NCBI RefSeq assembly: GCF_000389635.1
Contig: NC_021182.1
Location: forward strand, 3,534,001 to 3,598,000
Length of the DNA: 64,000 nt
Reading direction: 5' to 3'
DNA from: Clostridium pasteurianum BC1
Lineage (GTDB): Bacteria > Bacillota > Clostridia > Clostridiales > Clostridiaceae
This document shows, piece after piece, positions 36,506 to 46,505 of this stretch. Positions within the stretch are counted from its first letter, which is position 1, and each line of letters starts with the position of its first letter. The position numbers and the translations under genes are program-made. The notes beneath the pieces are model-generated. The model did not search any database. It worked only from the letters and a program-made list of their open reading frames with translations, and was not told where the DNA came from.

Positions 36506-36790
36506 CTACTCTTCAAAATCAACAGAAACAGAACTTTCCAGCATAGGCTTTAAATACTTCACCACATCATTAACATGTACTGGATGAACCTGATATTTAT
36601 CCATATCTTCTCTAGAATCAAACTTAGTAATTAGTGCTATATCATAGGATCTTTCTGAATGAACTACATCTTCCCCAACTTTAATTTCCCTTAAGAAGGG
36701 TATTTTCCCATCCAGCGAAAGAAGTAACTCCTTACCCCTTTGAATATTAGCTTTATCCTTTAATTTGAAAAATACAATATGAGTAAACAT
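36506..36790 (-). CDS. Dabb-family stress-response barrel protein
   Basis: 94 residues: MFTHIVFFKLKDKANIQR, SLDGKIPFLREIKVGEDVV, YDIALITKFDSREDMDKYQV, HPVHVNDVVKYLKP. This is the dimeric alpha/beta-barrel (Dabb) fold. Function is unknown in bacteria of this group. It is directly upstream of dnaE and likely shares its transcript; GGAGGAATTTATATC precedes the ATG. Confidence 0.92.
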   Translation of the reverse strand: MFTHIVFFKLKDKANIQRGKELLLSLDGKIPFLREIKVGEDVVHSERSYDIALITKFDSREDMDKYQVHPVHVNDVVKYLKPMLESSVSVDFEE

Positions 36791-36954
36791 GATATAAATT
36801 CCTCCTTATTAATTTGATTTTCATAATCTACACTAGTAGAAATATAATAACATTACAGTATTTATAGATCAATTTTTTACAATATGTAGTAACCTATTTC
36901 TATTCAATATGTCCTTTATGAGATAATTATCACATAAGGCATGTAATAATAAGT

Positions 36955-38262
36955 CTATTTTTTAAGTACTTTAGCAGATAACATGAGTTTGGAAATTAAT
37001 TCCTTATTGCAATCAAACATATCTACCTGTACTTTAGAAAAACTTCTTCCCAAATCTATTATTTCAGTATATACATCAATAACACTATCCATTTGAACTG
37101 GCTTCATAAAATAAGTGGTAATACTATCCACAGAAACATTTATATTGTTTTTCTGCCTCAATGTCATAATTCCCATAGTAGATAATAGCATATTTAAAGA
37201 ACTCCAGGAGGCTGTTCCTATAACATCTAACATTTCAGCTATTATTTTACCATTAAAATGCATTTTTCCTAAAGCATTATATTCATATTGAAAGTTTTTA
37301 AGTATGATATCTTCAAGAGTTTCTCCCACCTGTGGCTGTCTCAATGCATACTGTAGTGCCTTTATAACATCTTCTCTATCTACTATGCCAACTAATCTCC
37401 TGTCCTCCATTACTAAAGCTAATTCTACACCACCCCATCCCATAATATGAGCTGTATAGGCCACTGTAGTCTTTGGAGCAACGGTCATTATATCCTTATT
37501 CATAAACTTACTTATAACTTCATCATTTTCTATGTCTATATCTATGTCTTTAAGAGTAATTACTCCTACTATTTTCTTATTACGGTCAAGTATTAAATAT
37601 TTATCACGTTTAGTAGTTCTTAATCGTTCTCTCCAGCTTCCTACCGAATCTTCTGCACTCATATAATTCACTTCTGATTCCATAATGTCCTCTACTAAAA
37701 TAATATCTTTTTTTATAAGGCTTTCTGATATGGCTTTGTTAATCATAGTTGCGATAGTAAAACTATCATAGGAAGAAGATATTACTGGCAGTTCTTTTTC
37801 GTTTGCAAGCTGTTTTATGGTTTCCGTACATCCAAAGCTTCCTGCTATTAAAACGGCACAATTGTTCATAAGGGCAAGACTTTGAATATCTTCTCTGTTA
37901 CCTACAATTATAAGTGACTCCGGACTAATGTATTTTTTCGCAGCATCATAGGTCATTGCACCTATTAAAAATTTATCTAGAGTTTTATAAATGCCATTTT
38001 TCCCTCCAAGTATTGTACCTTCAACTATATTTACAACTTCTGCATAGGTTAAAATTTCAATACTCTTTTTCTCTACCTTATCAATCTTAATTGTGCCAAC
38101 TCTCGGTATAGTAGTAACAATACCCATGGAATCGCATTCTTTAATTGCCCTATAAGCAGTGCCCTCACTAACTGAAAGTTCATTTGCTATACTCCTGACA
38201 GATATTTTAGTACCTGCTTTAAGTGAAAGTACATAATTTATAATATCTTGATGTTTAGACAT
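36955..38262 (-). CDS. DRTGG/CBS/hotdog regulator (YtoI-like)
   Basis: 435 residues. An N-terminal helix-turn-helix (VRSIANELSVSEGTAYRAIK, about 22-41) is followed by a DRTGG domain, two CBS modules (DIMESEVNYMSAEDSVGS and KDIMTVAPKTTVAYTAHIM) and a C-terminal thioesterase-like hotdog region. This matches Bacillus subtilis YtoI. The CBS pair suggests an adenine-nucleotide signal; the target is unknown. It starts 6 bp after whiA and lies in the rapZ-yvcK-whiA transcript. Confidence 0.9.
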   Translation of the reverse strand: MSKHQDIINYVLSLKAGTKISVRSIANELSVSEGTAYRAIKECDSMGIVTTIPRVGTIKIDKVEKKSIEILTYAEVVNIVEGTILGGKNGIYKTLDKFLIGAMTYDAAKKYISPESLIIVGNREDIQSLALMNNCAVLIAGSFGCTETIKQLANEKELPVISSSYDSFTIATMINKAISESLIKKDIILVEDIMESEVNYMSAEDSVGSWRERLRTTKRDKYLILDRNKKIVGVITLKDIDIDIENDEVISKFMNKDIMTVAPKTTVAYTAHIMGWGGVELALVMEDRRLVGIVDREDVIKALQYALRQPQVGETLEDIILKNFQYEYNALGKMHFNGKIIAEMLDVIGTASWSSLNMLLSTMGIMTLRQKNNINVSVDSITTYFMKPVQMDSVIDVYTEIIDLGRSFSKVQVDMFDCNKELISKLMLSAKVLKK

Positions 38263-38268
38263 AAATTT

Positions 38269-39222
38269 TTATCTTCCCTCTCTTTTGAGTTCTCCTGCAA
38301 TTTTTTCAATTCTCCTAAGTCTATGATTAACTCCTGATTTTCCCACAGTTGGATTAAGCATTTGACCTAATTCCTTAAGTGATTCATCTGGAAAATTCAA
38401 TCTAATTTCTGCTATTTCCTTAAGGTTCTTTGGAAGTCTTGAAAGTCCAATTTCTCTTTGAATAAGCTTTATACTTTCCACTTGCCTTACTGCTGCATTA
38501 ACCGTTTTGCTAAGATTGGCAGTTTCACAGTTAACAAGTCTATTTACATTATTTCTCATTTCTTTCATTATCCTTATATTTTCAAGTTCCAAAAGACTGC
38601 TGTGAGCACCAATTATATTCAATAAATCTACTATTTGCTCTCCCTCTTTTACATATACTATAAAACTGCTTTTTCTCTGTATAACTTTAGAATTTAAACC
38701 AAAGTCATTAATTATCTTGCTAAGTTCCCTTGAGTAATCTTCATTATGAGTAACAAATTCTAGGTGATAGGTCTTCTCAGGGTTGCTAATGCTCCCTCCA
38801 CCTAAAAAAGCCCCTCTGATATATAATTTTTTACAGTCCTCTTCTCCAACTATTCTCTTCGGAATGCTATAATCTATTGATATAATACCATCACATTCCT
38901 TTAATACTCCTACTTCTTTTAAAATATTTCTTATGCCCATTTCCTCACTTATGTGAACTATATATACATTATTTTTCTTTAAAGAATTGCTTTTTTTCAC
39001 CATAAGCTTTGTATGTATATTAAAATGATCTTTTAACAATTTAAATATTAGTCTCGCTATTGCAGGGTTTTCTGTAATAATCCTGAAACTTATTTTCTTA
39101 TTTCCTATCAACGAAAGTGTACCACTTGCTTTCATTATAGCTGATAATTCTGCTACAGCTTCTTTTTTTGAAAAATCGGTAAACCTGCAAATTTCGCTTT
39201 TTACCTTGGATGAAAACGACAT
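38269..39222 (-). CDS. whiA: WhiA, sporulation/division regulator
   Basis: 317 residues. The N-terminal half has two LAGLIDADG-like repeats without nuclease residues (ELSAIMKASGTLSLIGN, then CKKLYIRGAFLGGGSISNP), and the C-terminal half a helix-turn-helix (ETANLSKTVNAAVRQVESIK, LKELGQMLNPTVGKSGVNHR). In Firmicutes WhiA supports cell division and chromosome segregation. It sits in the conserved rapZ-yvcK-whiA cluster, 17 bp after yvcK. Confidence 0.96.
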   Translation of the reverse strand: MSFSSKVKSEICRFTDFSKKEAVAELSAIMKASGTLSLIGNKKISFRIITENPAIARLIFKLLKDHFNIHTKLMVKKSNSLKKNNVYIVHISEEMGIRNILKEVGVLKECDGIISIDYSIPKRIVGEEDCKKLYIRGAFLGGGSISNPEKTYHLEFVTHNEDYSRELSKIINDFGLNSKVIQRKSSFIVYVKEGEQIVDLLNIIGAHSSLLELENIRIMKEMRNNVNRLVNCETANLSKTVNAAVRQVESIKLIQREIGLSRLPKNLKEIAEIRLNFPDESLKELGQMLNPTVGKSGVNHRLRRIEKIAGELKREGR

Positions 39223-39239
39223 ATTTATTCTACTCCCTA

Positions 39240-40586
39240 TTATTTTTTCTTTTCAGATGCTTTATTTTCTTTCAACCTCTCAGATAAATAGAAATATTCA
39301 ATAATTTTCTTTCTATCATAAAATAATTTTTTATCCATAATTGTTTCAACCAATATATCCGCTAATCTATCTGAATCATGTCTAACATATCCATTTTTAA
39401 TCTTTATAAAATTACCTTTTACTGTCCCTACTCCCATTTTTTTTAATATATCTTCATCAATATTAACTAATTCTGAAGTCTTTTCAAGATATTTATCCTG
39501 AAGTACTTCATCTATTTTTTCAGTATTAATAACCGTATAATCTACTATACCTTCTCCTCCATGCTTGTATATGGCTTTTATATGATCAGAAACAGAATAT
39601 CCATCTGTTTCCCCCGGTTGGGTCATTATATTAGAAACATATAGCTTCAAAGCTTTTGTTTTTTGAAGTGCAGAAGATATATCCTTCACCAAAAGATTTG
39701 GAATTACACTGGTATAAAGGCTTCCTGGCCCCAGTATTATTGCATCAGCCTCTGTTATTGCTTCAATTGCCTCCTTTAATGCTCTTACATCTTCAGGGTT
39801 TATAAATATTCTCTCAATAGCACTTTCATATTGCTTTACAGCTTCCGGTATATTTGATTCACCCTCCACTATAACACCATTTTTTAGTTCTGCCCTTAAA
39901 GTTACATTTTCTAAGGTTACAGGTACCACCCTACCAGTTACTGCCAAAACAGAGCTCATTTTTCTTACTGCCTCTTCAAAATTACTTGACAATCCGTCCA
40001 TAGCTGCAAGAAATAAATTACCAAAGCTTTGGTTTTTAAGTCTACCATCTTTAAACCTATATTGTAAAAGTTCTTCCATTAAAGGTTCGGTGTCTGATAA
40101 GGCTAAAATGCAGTTTCTTATATCCCCTGGTGGAAGCATACCAAGATCTTCTCTTAAATCTCCAGATCCGCCACCATCATCTGCCACTGTAACAATAGCA
40201 GTTATATTGGAGGTATAATATTTTAAACCTCTAAGCATGGTAGAAAGCCCTGTTCCTCCACCAATAGCAACAATTTTAGGTCCTTTTACAAGTAATCTTT
40301 TTTCATATATGAGATTCCCGAGTTTTCTGGAATCTAAAGATACATTTAAATATCCTTTGTTTATTAAGGCAATAATAGATTTCATTCCCTGAGTCACTGA
40401 CATATAAAGTATAAAAGCCCCGCTTATTACTAAAAATATATAATATGCCGAATATTCATAGCTGTAGAATCTGCTTTTATTGATAATTTCAGCTAAACCA
40501 AAGGTAATAAGCATAATGCCCATGATTCCAAGCATTACCCATCTTTTGACCTTAATACCTGGTCTAATCCAATCTATTATCTTCAT
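39240..40586 (-). CDS. yvcK: YvcK, gluconeogenesis factor (CofD-like)
   Basis: 448 residues. Two N-terminal membrane segments ([18 protein letters not shown] and [17 protein letters not shown]) precede a CofD-like domain beginning [20 protein letters not shown], with [20 protein letters not shown] and [15 protein letters not shown]. In Bacillus it binds UDP-sugars and affects carbon use and cell shape. The membrane anchor is common in clostridial forms. Its ATG overlaps the rapZ stop by 4 bp. Confidence 0.96.
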   Translation of the reverse strand: MKIIDWIRPGIKVKRWVMLGIMGIMLITFGLAEIINKSRFYSYEYSAYYIFLVISGAFILYMSVTQGMKSIIALINKGYLNVSLDSRKLGNLIYEKRLLVKGPKIVAIGGGTGLSTMLRGLKYYTSNITAIVTVADDGGGSGDLREDLGMLPPGDIRNCILALSDTEPLMEELLQYRFKDGRLKNQSFGNLFLAAMDGLSSNFEEAVRKMSSVLAVTGRVVPVTLENVTLRAELKNGVIVEGESNIPEAVKQYESAIERIFINPEDVRALKEAIEAITEADAIILGPGSLYTSVIPNLLVKDISSALQKTKALKLYVSNIMTQPGETDGYSVSDHIKAIYKHGGEGIVDYTVINTEKIDEVLQDKYLEKTSELVNIDEDILKKMGVGTVKGNFIKIKNGYVRHDSDRLADILVETIMDKKLFYDRKKIIEYFYLSERLKENKASEKKK

Positions 40587-41467
40587 AATTTTTTACCACC
40601 TTTATTTACATCTTCATTGATATCCCGGTGGTCTACATTGACGTTATAATTGGCAGCCTTTAGCTTTTCATAAATAGAATTTGCTATAGTAACAGATCTA
40701 TGCCTCCCACCAGTACAACCAATGGAAACTATAAGCTGTCTTTTCCCCTCCTTTAAATAATGTGGAATTAAATATTCAAGCATATCAGAGAGTTTATCAA
40801 TAAATACTCTGGTTTCCTCAAAACCAAGTACATAATCACTTACCTGCTTATCATTTCCCGAGAAATTTTTTAAATCTGGTATGTAAAATGGGTTTGGCAA
40901 AAATCTCACATCAAAAACCAAATCAGAATCCACAGGTATTCCATATTTAAAGCCAAAAGACAATACTGTTACAATTAGCTGTGTCTCCATTTGTCCTTCC
41001 TGCTCATATATTTCAGTTATTTTTTCACGCAGTTCTCGAGTAGTAAGATTAGAAGTGTCTATGACATTATTGGCTCTATTTCTTACTTGTTTTAATTTTA
41101 ATCGTTCCAGTTCAATACCTGTTATAACCCTTCCCTGGGGTGCAAGAGGGTGTTTTCTTCTTGACTCCTTATATCTTTTTACAAGCACTTCGTCACTGGC
41201 ATCTAAAAATAATATCTCATATTTATATCCTGCATCTTCAAGCTTGCTAAGATTGTCAAATAAGTCATGAAAGAATTCTCCACCTCTTATATCTATAACT
41301 AATGCAATTCTATCTATTTTCCCTTCGGCTTGAAAACAGGCTTCTGCAAACTTTGATATTAGCGTAGGTGGCAAATTATCTACACAAAAATATCCCAAAT
41401 CTTCTAAACTTCTTATTGCATGAGTTTTTCCCGCTCCTGATAATCCTGTAACAATTACAAATCTCAT
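40583..41467 (-). CDS. rapZ: RapZ/YvcJ nucleotide-binding adapter protein
   Basis: 294 residues from ATG 41467 ([20 protein letters not shown]); the frame extends to a TTG at 41491, but that lies inside a large palindrome and adds residues not expected in the family. Walker A GLSGAGKT and Walker [12 protein letters not shown] are seen, and the C-terminal domain has [20 protein letters not shown]. In E. coli RapZ presents sRNAs to RNase E; the Firmicute protein is an NTPase of less clear role. Start of the rapZ-yvcK-whiA cluster. The Shine-Dalgarno is weak (CAGG). Confidence 0.94.
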   Translation of the reverse strand: MRFVIVTGLSGAGKTHAIRSLEDLGYFCVDNLPPTLISKFAEACFQAEGKIDRIALVIDIRGGEFFHDLFDNLSKLEDAGYKYEILFLDASDEVLVKRYKESRRKHPLAPQGRVITGIELERLKLKQVRNRANNVIDTSNLTTRELREKITEIYEQEGQMETQLIVTVLSFGFKYGIPVDSDLVFDVRFLPNPFYIPDLKNFSGNDKQVSDYVLGFEETRVFIDKLSDMLEYLIPHYLKEGKRQLIVSIGCTGGRHRSVTIANSIYEKLKAANYNVNVDHRDINEDVNKGGKKL

Positions 41468-41472
41468 AAAGG

Positions 41473-41521
41473 CCTGATTTATTAATATCAAATAAACTTT
41501 ATTTGATATTAATAAATCAGG
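41473..41521. repeat. Perfect 24-bp palindrome in the rapZ leader
   Basis: Left arm CCTGATTTATTAATATCAAA plus TAAA (41473-41496), one central base, and a perfectly complementary right arm (41498-41521). In the rapZ mRNA this would be a 24-bp hairpin ending 5 nt before the ATG and including the only Shine-Dalgarno-like bases. Confidence 0.9.
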
Positions 41522-41748
41522 ATTTTCACCTGCCTTCCTAATACTATCTTTACTTATTTAATATCCATGTATTTTATTAATTGCTATTATATTATTGTGT
41601 ATTTACAATAAACTATATATGTATTAATTGTATATTGTTTAATTAATCTATTTATAAAATAAAAATATTATAATTGCCTTATAATTATAACATAAACCTA
41701 CTAACCATGAAAATTCTATATTTTTTAAATTTAATCATCTTTAACTTG

Positions 41749-41792
41749 TTATTTGTCTGACGGCTACCTGCTGTAGCACTTCCACAGCCATA
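41749..41792 (+). repeat. Family R repeat, 5' part only
   Basis: ATTTGTCTGACGGCTACC then ACTTCCACAGCC, aligning with ATTTGTCCGATGACTATCC and ACTCCCAC of copy 2. The 3' hairpins and the CCTGGATAAC linker are missing. Confidence 0.5.
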
Positions 41793-41818
41793 AAAGAATT
41801 TTTAACAAATACAAAATA

Positions 41819-41857
41819 AAGGTTATCCTTAAAGTTTTCATATTAAGAACAACCCTT
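41819..41857 (-). terminator. Terminator of the ketopantoate reductase gene
   Basis: AAGGGTTGTTCTTAA pairs (with G-U pairs) with TTAAGGATAACCTT and is followed by TATTTTG on the minus strand, immediately after the stop at 41861. Confidence 0.7.
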
Positions 41858-41860
41858 CAA

Positions 41861-42781
41861 TTAATTTTCTTTATTTTCAATTACCTTTATTATATTATAC
41901 AATGTTCTATTTACAGGAGTATCCAGTTTATATTTATTTCCAAGTTCACATACCGTACCTGCAAATATATCTACTTCTGTTTTCCTTCCGCTTTCAATAT
42001 CCTGAAGCATTGAAGTTCTGCTGTTTGGATTCATATTATATAATACTTCATACCACTTTTTAATATCATCCTTATTTAAATTTACACCTGTTTTCTCTGA
42101 TAATTTTACTACTTCCATCATGGTTGAATCCATAAGATTTCTTGCTTCAATGTTAGTTTGAAAAACACCATATTTAGCCTTTAATACTGCTGAACATTGA
42201 TTTATACCAACATTAATCATAAATTTCCACCATAGAGCGTGCATCATATCTTCTGGAATTACATAGGGTATACTAGCTTTTTCAAAAAGTTCTTTTACTG
42301 CCATAACTCTTTGTGAATAATTAGTATTACTTTTTTCTCCAAAGGTTATATTTCCGTAACTGGAGAAATTGATATTATTTTTATCGCGATTAGCATCAAT
42401 AGCAACACATAGTGAATATAATATTTTATCCATTCCAAAGGTGCTGCCAATTATCTCTTCACTGGTGATTCCATTTAATAATGATAAAATAATAGTATTT
42501 TCACCCACATGATTTGTAATATCTTCTATGGCCTTATGTAACTGGTTTGACTTTACAGCTACTATAATTAAATCTGCTGGCTCACACTTTTCTTCTGGGG
42601 TTACATATTGAAAATCGTATTTTTTACCATTAATAAAAAATCCATTTTCTCTATATTTTTTTGCCCTTTCACCACCTGCTATAACTTTTACAGCCTCAGG
42701 ATTCATGTCATATAGCTTGCTGCCATAAGCACAGCCAATAGCTCCTAATCCTATCAATGATATGTTTTTTATTTTCCCCAT
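41861..42781 (-). CDS. 2-dehydropantoate 2-reductase family protein
   Basis: 306 residues of the ApbA/PanE family, NADPH-dependent reduction of ketopantoate in pantothenate synthesis, or a relative. The Rossmann motif is SLIGLGAIGCAYGSKL, LIIVAVKSNQLHKAI follows, and WWKFMINVGINQCSAVL carries the catalytic lysine. The C-terminal helical domain contains SMLQDIESGRKTEVDIFAG, typical of PanE. It lies between murB and rapZ, where related clostridia as I recall them have a PHP-domain gene; with its own terminator it may be an inserted gene. Confidence 0.88.
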   Translation of the reverse strand: MGKIKNISLIGLGAIGCAYGSKLYDMNPEAVKVIAGGERAKKYRENGFFINGKKYDFQYVTPEEKCEPADLIIVAVKSNQLHKAIEDITNHVGENTIILSLLNGITSEEIIGSTFGMDKILYSLCVAIDANRDKNNINFSSYGNITFGEKSNTNYSQRVMAVKELFEKASIPYVIPEDMMHALWWKFMINVGINQCSAVLKAKYGVFQTNIEARNLMDSTMMEVVKLSEKTGVNLNKDDIKKWYEVLYNMNPNSRTSMLQDIESGRKTEVDIFAGTVCELGNKYKLDTPVNRTLYNIIKVIENKEN

Positions 42782-42814
42782 TATACAACCTCCCAGCCTA
42801 TTAATTGTAAAAAT

Positions 42815-43747
42815 TCAATTGCTTTTTTCATCTTCCTCTTCTCCAATTATTCTTACCTCTGGATGAAGCTCTACATTAAATTTTTCTTTAACAGTATTCT
42901 GTACTATTTCTATTAAATCAAGTATATCTCTTGCTTTAGCATTACCTTTATTTATTATAAATCCAGAATGTTTCATCGATACTTCAGCATCTCCTACTGA
43001 TTTTCCCTTTAGTCCACTATCCTGAATAAGTTTTCCTGCAAAATGTCCAGTTGGTCTTTTAAAGGTACTTCCTGCTGAAGCATACTCCAAGGGCTGCTTT
43101 TCTCTTCTTCTTTGCATAAGTTCATCTATTCTATTTTTAATTTTTTTATAATCACCTTTCTTAAGTTGGAAAGTAACTTCTAAAACTACATAATTATTTT
43201 TTAATATGGCACTCATTCTATATTCAAGTTCCAATTGTTCTTTATTTAAATGCAAAAAATTTCCATGTCCATCTAATACTAATGAACTCTCTACAACCAT
43301 AGACATTTCTCCATCATAAGCACCTGCATTCATAGCCAAAGCTCCACCTATACTTCCTGGAATTCCGCAGGCGAATTCTAATCCAGTAAGACTTTCATCT
43401 CTAGCCACCCTACTTGTTCCTGCTATGGTAGCGCCCCCCTGGGCATTTATTTTTTCACCATCTACAGAAATCTTATCTAATTTTGTAAGTTTAATTACGA
43501 CTCCTCTAATACCCCCATCCTTAACTAATAAATTGGATCCATTGCCTATTATATAAAAAGGAACCTTATAATCCTTGCATAATTTTATTATATTAATTAT
43601 TTCATTATAATCAATAGGGGTAACAAGTACATCTACAGGACCGCCTACTTTAAATGAAGTATGTTCTTTCATTTTAGCATTAAGTTCTATGTTTTTTTCA
43701 TCTATTATTCTGCGTAGTTTAATCAAAAAATCATTTAAATGCTTCAT
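42815..43747 (-). CDS. murB: MurB, UDP-N-acetylenolpyruvoylglucosamine reductase
   Basis: 310 residues from ATG 43747 ([19 protein letters not shown]) with GAGGAG upstream. The FAD-binding segments [19 protein letters not shown] and [20 protein letters not shown] are clear; the catalytic serine lies in [18 protein letters not shown] and the glutamate near the end ([12 protein letters not shown]). Type II MurB of Firmicutes. Makes UDP-MurNAc for peptidoglycan. Confidence 0.96.
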   Translation of the reverse strand: MKHLNDFLIKLRRIIDEKNIELNAKMKEHTSFKVGGPVDVLVTPIDYNEIINIIKLCKDYKVPFYIIGNGSNLLVKDGGIRGVVIKLTKLDKISVDGEKINAQGGATIAGTSRVARDESLTGLEFACGIPGSIGGALAMNAGAYDGEMSMVVESSLVLDGHGNFLHLNKEQLELEYRMSAILKNNYVVLEVTFQLKKGDYKKIKNRIDELMQRRREKQPLEYASAGSTFKRPTGHFAGKLIQDSGLKGKSVGDAEVSMKHSGFIINKGNAKARDILDLIEIVQNTVKEKFNVELHPEVRIIGEEEDEKSN

Positions 43748-43918
43748 ATTGAATCTCCTCAAAAATATTTATATAAAAAATAGTATAATCTATACTTCTA
43801 TTGTAATCAAGGATAAAATCTTTAAATTTATTTTATTTCCCAAATAATTTATTGTTTAATTTAACTTATAATTATACCTTTTTAGACCTTTTACGATAAT
43901 TTCAACTATTTTGATTTA

Positions 43919-44007
43919 GCATCTGAAAATAAATAACAAGATATTCTATTGACGCAGTATGGCGTAAAATAGATTATCATACTAGCTAATCATTTTTCGA
44001 AGATGCC
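43919..44007 (+). repeat. Family T repeat, copy a (enters uvrC)
   Basis: Begins GCATCTGAAAATAAATAACA and ends TTTTTCGAAGATGCC; its last 66 bp align closely with the end of copy b (56188-56344). The right end overlaps the last codons of uvrC, which read KASSKND-stop from repeat sequence. Confidence 0.8.
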
Positions 44008-45863
44008 TTATTGAAATAATCTAATATACTATTTGCTGCCTTTGTATCAATTGAATCAGTATCCACTAACTCCTTATAAGAAGCCTTCTTTATATTTTCA
44101 ATACTTCCAAATTTTTTTAGAAGTTCCTTCCTTCTCTTAGCCCCTATATTTGGTATATCCTCTAATATTGAGTGAAGAATCCTTTTATCTCTAAGACTTC
44201 TATGGTAGCTTATAGCAAATCTGTGAACTTCATCTTGAATCCTTGTGATAAAATGTATTACATTAGAGCTTTTCTTTAAGTATAGTTCTTCATTATTGTA
44301 TATGAGTCCTCTTGTATTGTGTTTATCATCCTTAACCATACCGCAGACAGGTATATCTATATTTAAATTTCTCAAAACCTCTAAGGCTATATTAATTTGT
44401 CCAAGTCCACCATCCATAAGTATAAGATCAGGGAAAACACAAAATTTACCTGCACTTAATGCTAAATTTTTCTCTTCTATAGCTTTAACTTCATCCAGGC
44501 CTCTTTTAAATCTTCTTGTAAGAATTTCTCTCATACTATCATAATCATTGGCACCCTTAACTGTTTTAATTTTAAAACGTCTATAGTCACTATTTTTTGC
44601 TTTTCCATTTTCAAACACTATCATGGAACCAACAGAATCAACTCCTTGAATATTAGAAATATCATAGGCTTCAATTCTATGCGGTAAATCTTCAAGATTT
44701 AATATATGAGCTAAATCCTTTAAAGTTTCTTTATGTAGTGCTTTATCTTGCATTAGCTTTAACTTGAATTGATCCAGAGTGGCAGTGGCATTTTTCTTTA
44801 CCATCTCCAGCAAATTCTTTTTGTCACCCTTTTGTGGAATTCTAAGTTCCACCTTTGATCCCCTTTTCATGGTAAGCCACTGTTCTAAAAGTTCTGTTTC
44901 CAATATCTCTGGTACATATATAGTTTTAGGTACAAAAGCCGTTCCACCATAGAACTCTTTAATAAACTGTGAAATAATTACCGCTTTGTTTTCTCCAGAG
45001 GTATTTTCAAGCATAAAATGCTCTCTTCCGACTATCTTTCCATTTCTTAAAAAAAATATATTTACGCAGCTATCCATTTCATCACTGTCCAGATTTATGA
45101 AATCCTCATTTTCAAAACTTCCTGTCATTATCTTCTGTTTTTCTCTTATTTTCTCTAGAGCAGCAATTTTATCTCTCAAAGCAGCCGCTTTCTCAAATTC
45201 CAGTTCTTCTGAAGCCTTCTCCATATCAACTTTAAGCTGCCTAAGCACCATACTATCCTTACCATTTAAAATATTAGTAATTTCTGCTACGGTTTTACCG
45301 TAATCTTCTTTATCTATAAATCCTGCACAAGGAGCAGTGCACAAATTTATATGATAATTTAGACATGGTCTTGTGATATCACCCTTCTCCTTTATAACTC
45401 TTTTACAGGTTCTTATGGGAAATATCTTTTTTATAAGCTCCATAGTTTCATATACTGCCGAAACATCTACATAGGGTCCAAAATACTTTGCTCCATCCTT
45501 TGCAATAATTCTTGTTACAAATATTCTTGGAAAATCTTCATTTGTAGTTATTTTTATAAATGGATAGTGTTTATCATCCTTAAGTAAAATATTATATCTT
45601 GGTTTGTATTTCTTTATAAGATTACATTCCAAAATCAAAGCTTCTATTTCTGAGTCTGTAACAATATATTCAAATTCAGCTATATTTTTTACCATAGCCT
45701 TTACCTTTTCAGAATGATTTTTTGAACTTTGAAAATACTGTCTAACTCTATTCTTTAAAATTTTAGCCTTACCTACATATATAATTTCACCTAGAGAGTT
45801 TTTCATAAGATAGACTCCTGGCTTATCAGGCAAAAGCTTTAACTGATAACTGAAATCAAACAT
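43986..45863 (-). CDS. uvrC: UvrC, excinuclease ABC subunit C
   Basis: 625 residues. The GIY-YIG nuclease opens LLPDKPGVYLMKNSLGEIIY with VGKAKILKNRVRQYF; the UvrB-interacting helix pair is VDMEKASEELEFEKAAALRD (about 205-224); the RNase H-like nuclease contains AYDISNIQGVDSVGSMIVFE and DGGLGQIN; the helix-hairpin-helix pair is DIPNIGAKRRKELLKKFG. Makes both incisions in nucleotide excision repair. The last seven codons come from a family T repeat. Confidence 0.97.
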   Translation of the reverse strand: MFDFSYQLKLLPDKPGVYLMKNSLGEIIYVGKAKILKNRVRQYFQSSKNHSEKVKAMVKNIAEFEYIVTDSEIEALILECNLIKKYKPRYNILLKDDKHYPFIKITTNEDFPRIFVTRIIAKDGAKYFGPYVDVSAVYETMELIKKIFPIRTCKRVIKEKGDITRPCLNYHINLCTAPCAGFIDKEDYGKTVAEITNILNGKDSMVLRQLKVDMEKASEELEFEKAAALRDKIAALEKIREKQKIMTGSFENEDFINLDSDEMDSCVNIFFLRNGKIVGREHFMLENTSGENKAVIISQFIKEFYGGTAFVPKTIYVPEILETELLEQWLTMKRGSKVELRIPQKGDKKNLLEMVKKNATATLDQFKLKLMQDKALHKETLKDLAHILNLEDLPHRIEAYDISNIQGVDSVGSMIVFENGKAKNSDYRRFKIKTVKGANDYDSMREILTRRFKRGLDEVKAIEEKNLALSAGKFCVFPDLILMDGGLGQINIALEVLRNLNIDIPVCGMVKDDKHNTRGLIYNNEELYLKKSSNVIHFITRIQDEVHRFAISYHRSLRDKRILHSILEDIPNIGAKRRKELLKKFGSIENIKKASYKELVDTDSIDTKAANSILDYFNKASSKND

Positions 45864-45874
45864 TGGTCTACCCC

Positions 45875-46486
45875 CTATTTTAGCTTCAAAAGCATTGGCA
45901 GCCTATAAACTATATATAAAACTGAAACAATAATTATAGCGTCTTCAATAAACTTTCCATTATTTGAACCAACTCTAAATGTAAAAGGAAATTTTATATT
46001 TTTATTCTTTAAAGGATAAAACAGAGGAACACCTCTGTTAGTAAACATATCACCTATAATATGACTGCTGTATCCTACAATAAAATAATACACTAAATAT
46101 ATATGATTATATCTTGAACTCATATAATTTGCTATAAATGCTAATATTATCATACCTACTATACTATGTGTAAATCCTGTCCTATGCGATGAAAATGCAA
46201 CAATAACTAGTACTATTCCAGTCACCGTAAGTTCGGGTATATTTATATAAAATGTATTAAACATTATCAATGCCAATCCTATACTTCCGTATACAATTAT
46301 TTTTACCAGTTTACTTTTTACTGGCAGTATATATCTATTAAATATGCTCTTAGGATGATCTATATCTGGCAAAAGTGCAGAAATAACTACAACTACTATA
46401 GCCATTATACTTAGTTTGCCAGGTATCTCACTGCTCAATGCAATTCCCACAGCTGCTCCCACTCCTGCATGAGTCTTTCCCGTCAT
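45875..46486 (-). CDS. YdjM-like membrane-bound metal-dependent hydrolase
   Basis: 203 residues with several membrane segments. MTGKTHAGVGAAVGIAL and ALLPDIDHPKSIF carry the conserved His/Asp set, and SSHRTGFTHSIVGMIILA and GDMFTNRGVPLFYPLKNKN follow. It belongs to the YdjM/YfhO-type family of inner-membrane hydrolases (some LexA-regulated); substrate unknown. AAAGGAG lies before the ATG. It is 11 bp upstream of uvrC. Confidence 0.9.
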   Translation of the reverse strand: MTGKTHAGVGAAVGIALSSEIPGKLSIMAIVVVVISALLPDIDHPKSIFNRYILPVKSKLVKIIVYGSIGLALIMFNTFYINIPELTVTGIVLVIVAFSSHRTGFTHSIVGMIILAFIANYMSSRYNHIYLVYYFIVGYSSHIIGDMFTNRGVPLFYPLKNKNIKFPFTFRVGSNNGKFIEDAIIIVSVLYIVYRLPMLLKLK

Positions 46487-46505
46487 GTATTTCTCCTTTG
46501 TTTAA

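Larger units (their letters stand above)
41468..41860. other. Gene-free region upstream of rapZ
   Basis: Holds the 24-bp palindrome (41473-41521), a family R 5' fragment (41749-41792) and a terminator for the next gene (41819-41857). The remaining A+T-rich DNA shows no gene. Confidence 0.6.
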
